Below, piece after piece: positions 6,795-8,047 of a stretch of 8,047 nt of DNA (position 1 is its first letter; every line of letters begins with the position of its first letter). Source of the stretch: Bacteroidota bacterium (GTDB taxonomy: Bacteria > Bacteroidota > Ignavibacteria > UBA10030 > SZUA-254); the NCBI GenBank assembly GCA_004322375.1, contig SCUC01000199.1:1-8047 (forward strand). The letters run 5' to 3'. The notes beneath the pieces were generated by a model. The model did no database searches. It had not been told where the DNA came from and saw only the letters and a program-made list of their open reading frames with translations. The translations under genes and the position numbers were made by a program.

Positions 6795-7232
6795 ATGAAA
6801 TACTTCCCTTCCATCATCGTATTTGTTCTTTTCCTCGGAATCAACAACGCTGCAAATGCTCAATGCGGCATGCATGGCTCCGGTCATAAACAGTCTGCAA
6901 GTCATGCGGAACATTCAAGCCAGCAACAAACTGTTCAATCGAAAGGATATGCCTTCATCAATGACGACGGAATCCAGGAAGCTACCATTGTCATCAACGA
7001 TGGTTATCAACCCAGCACGCTCGTAGTCAAGAAAAATATTCCCTTGAGGCTGAACTTCGATTTACAGGAAGAAAGCTGCACCGGAACGGTCATGTTCAAG
7101 GACTTTCACATCAAGCAAGAATTAACGCCGTATCAATTAACCTCCGTAGAATTTACCCCTGCTGCTTCCGGCTCATTCACGTTTACTTGCCCCATGAATA
7201 TGATTCAGGGAACTCTCGTAGTCAAAGAATAA
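6795..7232 (+). CDS. Exported cupredoxin-like protein with His-rich linker
   Basis: The protein has 145 residues. A Sec signal peptide has probable cleavage at ANA|Q (22/23). Residues 23-50 are a His/Ser/Gln linker (C24, M26, H27, H31, H37, H40) that could itself bind metal. A cupredoxin-like domain follows at ~60-144, with Cys95 in ESCTG and the terminal loop C-P-M-N-M (Cys132, Met134, Met136). This C-x-M-x-M loop belongs to the plastocyanin-like domains found in metal-resistance loci rather than classic blue-copper proteins, which use H-C-H-M. It is paralogous to the truncated protein at the window start. It is probably a periplasmic or surface Cu/Ag carrier supplying the RND pump. GAAAGG at 6782-6787, 7 nt upstream, supports the start. 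Confidence 0.85.
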   Translation: MKYFPSIIVFVLFLGINNAANAQCGMHGSGHKQSASHAEHSSQQQTVQSKGYAFINDDGIQEATIVINDGYQPSTLVVKKNIPLRLNFDLQEESCTGTVMFKDFHIKQELTPYQLTSVEFTPAASGSFTFTCPMNMIQGTLVVKE

Positions 7233-7276
7233 ATCATTAATAACATCAACAATAACTCTCAACTCACACAATCAAT

Positions 7277-7281
7277 GGAGA
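7277..7281 (+). promoter_or_regulatory. Ribosome binding site deciding the lipoprotein start
   Basis: GGAGA lies 5 nt before the ATG at 7287. It overlaps the start of the upstream in-frame ATG at 7275, which has no SD of its own. This favours 7287, which also places the lipobox at the usual distance. Confidence 0.65.
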
Positions 7282-7286
7282 ACTTT

Positions 7287-7871
7287 ATGAAAACCCTACT
7301 CTCCATCATTTCACTTGTTCTTTTATTGGGTATTGCCGGCTGTTCCGATGATTCATCATCATCAATGCCAGAGGATACCCAACAGCAATTTACAATTACC
7401 CCGAATGATGGAGCAACCAACATTCGACTTGATGCAAGCATCACGCTCTCATTTGCTCAACCTGTTGACCGCGCCGTCGTTCAACAAAATTTTCACCTCA
7501 TCAGTGAGCTGGCAATGGCTGATTCACTCTGTCCGGTTAGTGATTCGATGAACCATGGCATGATGAACACGGCAATGATGGACTCCATGAAAATGAACCA
7601 TGTAGCGAACCAGCACAGTACGCCGGGAACGTTCATCTGGAATACGGAAAGTACGAAATGTACTTTTCAACCGGATTCTATGATGATGTCTAACATGCAA
7701 TATATGCTCCATATGGGACAGGAGATGATGCAAATGATGAACAGCCGTATGGGTACCATGGGAATGATGAGCGGACACGGCACAGGAACGATGAGTGAAA
7801 CCATGATGTATCACTTCCGCACGATGGATACAAGCCAGGCTGGCGGCGGACACGAAAGTCATCATCCATAA
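7287..7871 (+). CDS. Met/His-rich Ig-like lipoprotein, probable Cu/Ag binder
   Basis: Starting at 7287 gives 194 residues; an in-frame ATG at 7275 would add four but lacks an SD. Residues 1-18 form a lipoprotein signal peptide ending in lipobox I-A-G|C19. The rest fits one SbsA/Big_5-type Ig-like domain: ITPNDGATNIRLDASITLSFAQPVD at 37-61, then G-T-F-I-W near 114-118, C-TFQPD near 125-130, and the closing strand Y-H-F-R-T at 175-179. The loops are packed with methionine, seven Met at 88-103 and eighteen at 132-180. That makes 27 Met and 10 His in a mature protein of 176 residues. Cys81 and Cys125 could form a disulfide. Met/His-rich exported proteins in copper or silver loci (the SilE/PcoE, CopA and CusF Met motifs) bind Cu(I)/Ag(I), so metal sequestration at the cell surface is the likely role. 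It is not homologous to those proteins as far as I can see. Confidence 0.85.
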   Translation: MKTLLSIISLVLLLGIAGCSDDSSSSMPEDTQQQFTITPNDGATNIRLDASITLSFAQPVDRAVVQQNFHLISELAMADSLCPVSDSMNHGMMNTAMMDSMKMNHVANQHSTPGTFIWNTESTKCTFQPDSMMMSNMQYMLHMGQEMMQMMNSRMGTMGMMSGHGTGTMSETMMYHFRTMDTSQAGGGHESHHP

Positions 7872-7881
7872 AAGGTTACGC

Positions 7882-7943
7882 GATAGGCGCGCTGGTACAG
7901 GGTCGTTCCTGGCACGTTGCGATTCTTGCCAGCCGCGCCTATC
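7882..7943. repeat. Long imperfect inverted repeat / structured intergenic element
   Basis: GATAGGCGCG at 7882-7891 pairs perfectly with CGCGCCTATC at 7934-7943. After a one-base bulge (C7933), CTGG at 7892-7895 pairs with CCAG at 7929-7932. The 33-nt interior can form a small CAGG/CCTG hairpin (7898-7901 with 7908-7911), or alternatively TGGCA/TGCCA (7910-7914 with 7927-7931). On the + strand an A-rich run follows rather than U, so it is not a classic intrinsic terminator. It could be a REP- or MITE-like dispersed element or a transcript-end structure. The rest of the 7872-7985 gap shows nothing else. Confidence 0.7.
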
Positions 7944-7985
7944 AAACAAAAAAAATCAAAGTTGAACATAATCTCAAGATGAACA

Positions 7986-8047
7986 ATGAAAATCATAATC
8001 CTTTTTTTATCATCCTTGGTCTGGTCAGGTTGCATGCACACCTTCAT
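7986..8047 (+). CDS. Probable lipoprotein, 5' end only (runs off window)
   Basis: The ATG at 7986 opens a frame that stays open to the window end. It encodes a short basic n-region, a hydrophobic stretch IIILFLSSLVW, and then S-G-C, a good lipobox with Cys at residue 16. This suggests an outer-membrane or periplasmic lipoprotein in the same cluster, perhaps another metal-binding protein or an efflux component; its identity cannot be read. The SD is weak. An overlapping frame from an ATG at 7979 is also open but lacks a convincing export signal. Confidence 0.5.
   Translation, partial: MKIIILFLSSLVWSGCMHTF

Noticed and set aside
7882..7943. Inverted repeat as a Rho-independent terminator
   Set aside because: The loop is long and the + strand continues with A-rich sequence, not a U-tract. 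The minus strand side also lacks a proper U-tract directly after the stem.
7524..7949. 141-codon minus-strand ORF, His-rich
   Set aside because: Antisense shadow of the Met-rich lipoprotein: ATG codons read as CAT (His) on the other strand. No SD or domain.
7979..8047. Alternative start at 7979 in another frame
   Set aside because: Open to the window end, but encodes a polar start and no clean signal peptide. The frame from 7986 has a standard lipobox.

Overview
The window is a nearly gap-free run of genes on the + strand that looks like one copper (or silver) handling locus from a bacterium of the Bacteroidota/Chlorobi/Ignavibacteria type. I infer that origin from three things. There is a large secreted protein built from FN3-like '...YYWKV...PWSF' modules plus C-terminal 'GWN...GYW' repeats, a style common in Ignavibacteria-like genomes. 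There is an SbsA-type Ig-like lipoprotein. Almost every start has a clear purine-rich Shine-Dalgarno sequence, which fits Ignavibacteria/Chlorobi better than typical Bacteroidia. GC is moderate by eye. No phylogenetic marker is present, so this is a guess.

Layout. 1-324: 3' end of a cupredoxin-domain protein, cut by the window edge. 332-3670: cusA-type Cu(I)/Ag(I) RND efflux pump with all three substrate methionines, plus an unusual ~58-residue Met-rich, low-complexity insertion. 3671-3755: short gap with overlapping mini-palindromes inside a 10-bp direct repeat and a possible 28-codon ORF. 3756-3959: YHS-domain metal-binding protein. 3956-5926: secreted endonuclease/exonuclease/phosphatase (EEP) enzyme, overlapping the YHS stop by ATGA. 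5977-6270: small PII-like protein of the kind linked to heavy-metal RND pumps. 6349-6738: membrane-anchored CcmH/NrfF-like protein with five clustered cysteines. 6795-7232: exported cupredoxin paralogous to the first gene. 7287-7871: lipoprotein with an Ig-like fold and extreme Met/His enrichment. 7872-7985: gap with a long inverted repeat. 7986-end: start of another apparent lipoprotein.

How the genes may work together (inference): CusA would export Cu(I)/Ag(I) from periplasm or cytoplasm. The two cupredoxins, the Met-rich lipoprotein and the Met-rich loop of CusA would bind or relay metal outside the inner membrane, filling roles that CusF or PcoE/SilE-type proteins play elsewhere. The YHS protein could bind metal in the cytoplasm. 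The PII-like protein could sense or gate the pump. The EEP nuclease is the odd member: it is unrelated to metal transport, yet appears translationally coupled to the YHS gene. No classical hairpin-plus-U-tract terminator was seen between the genes, so one long transcript is possible. No transposase, integrase, CRISPR array, tRNA or rRNA was recognised.
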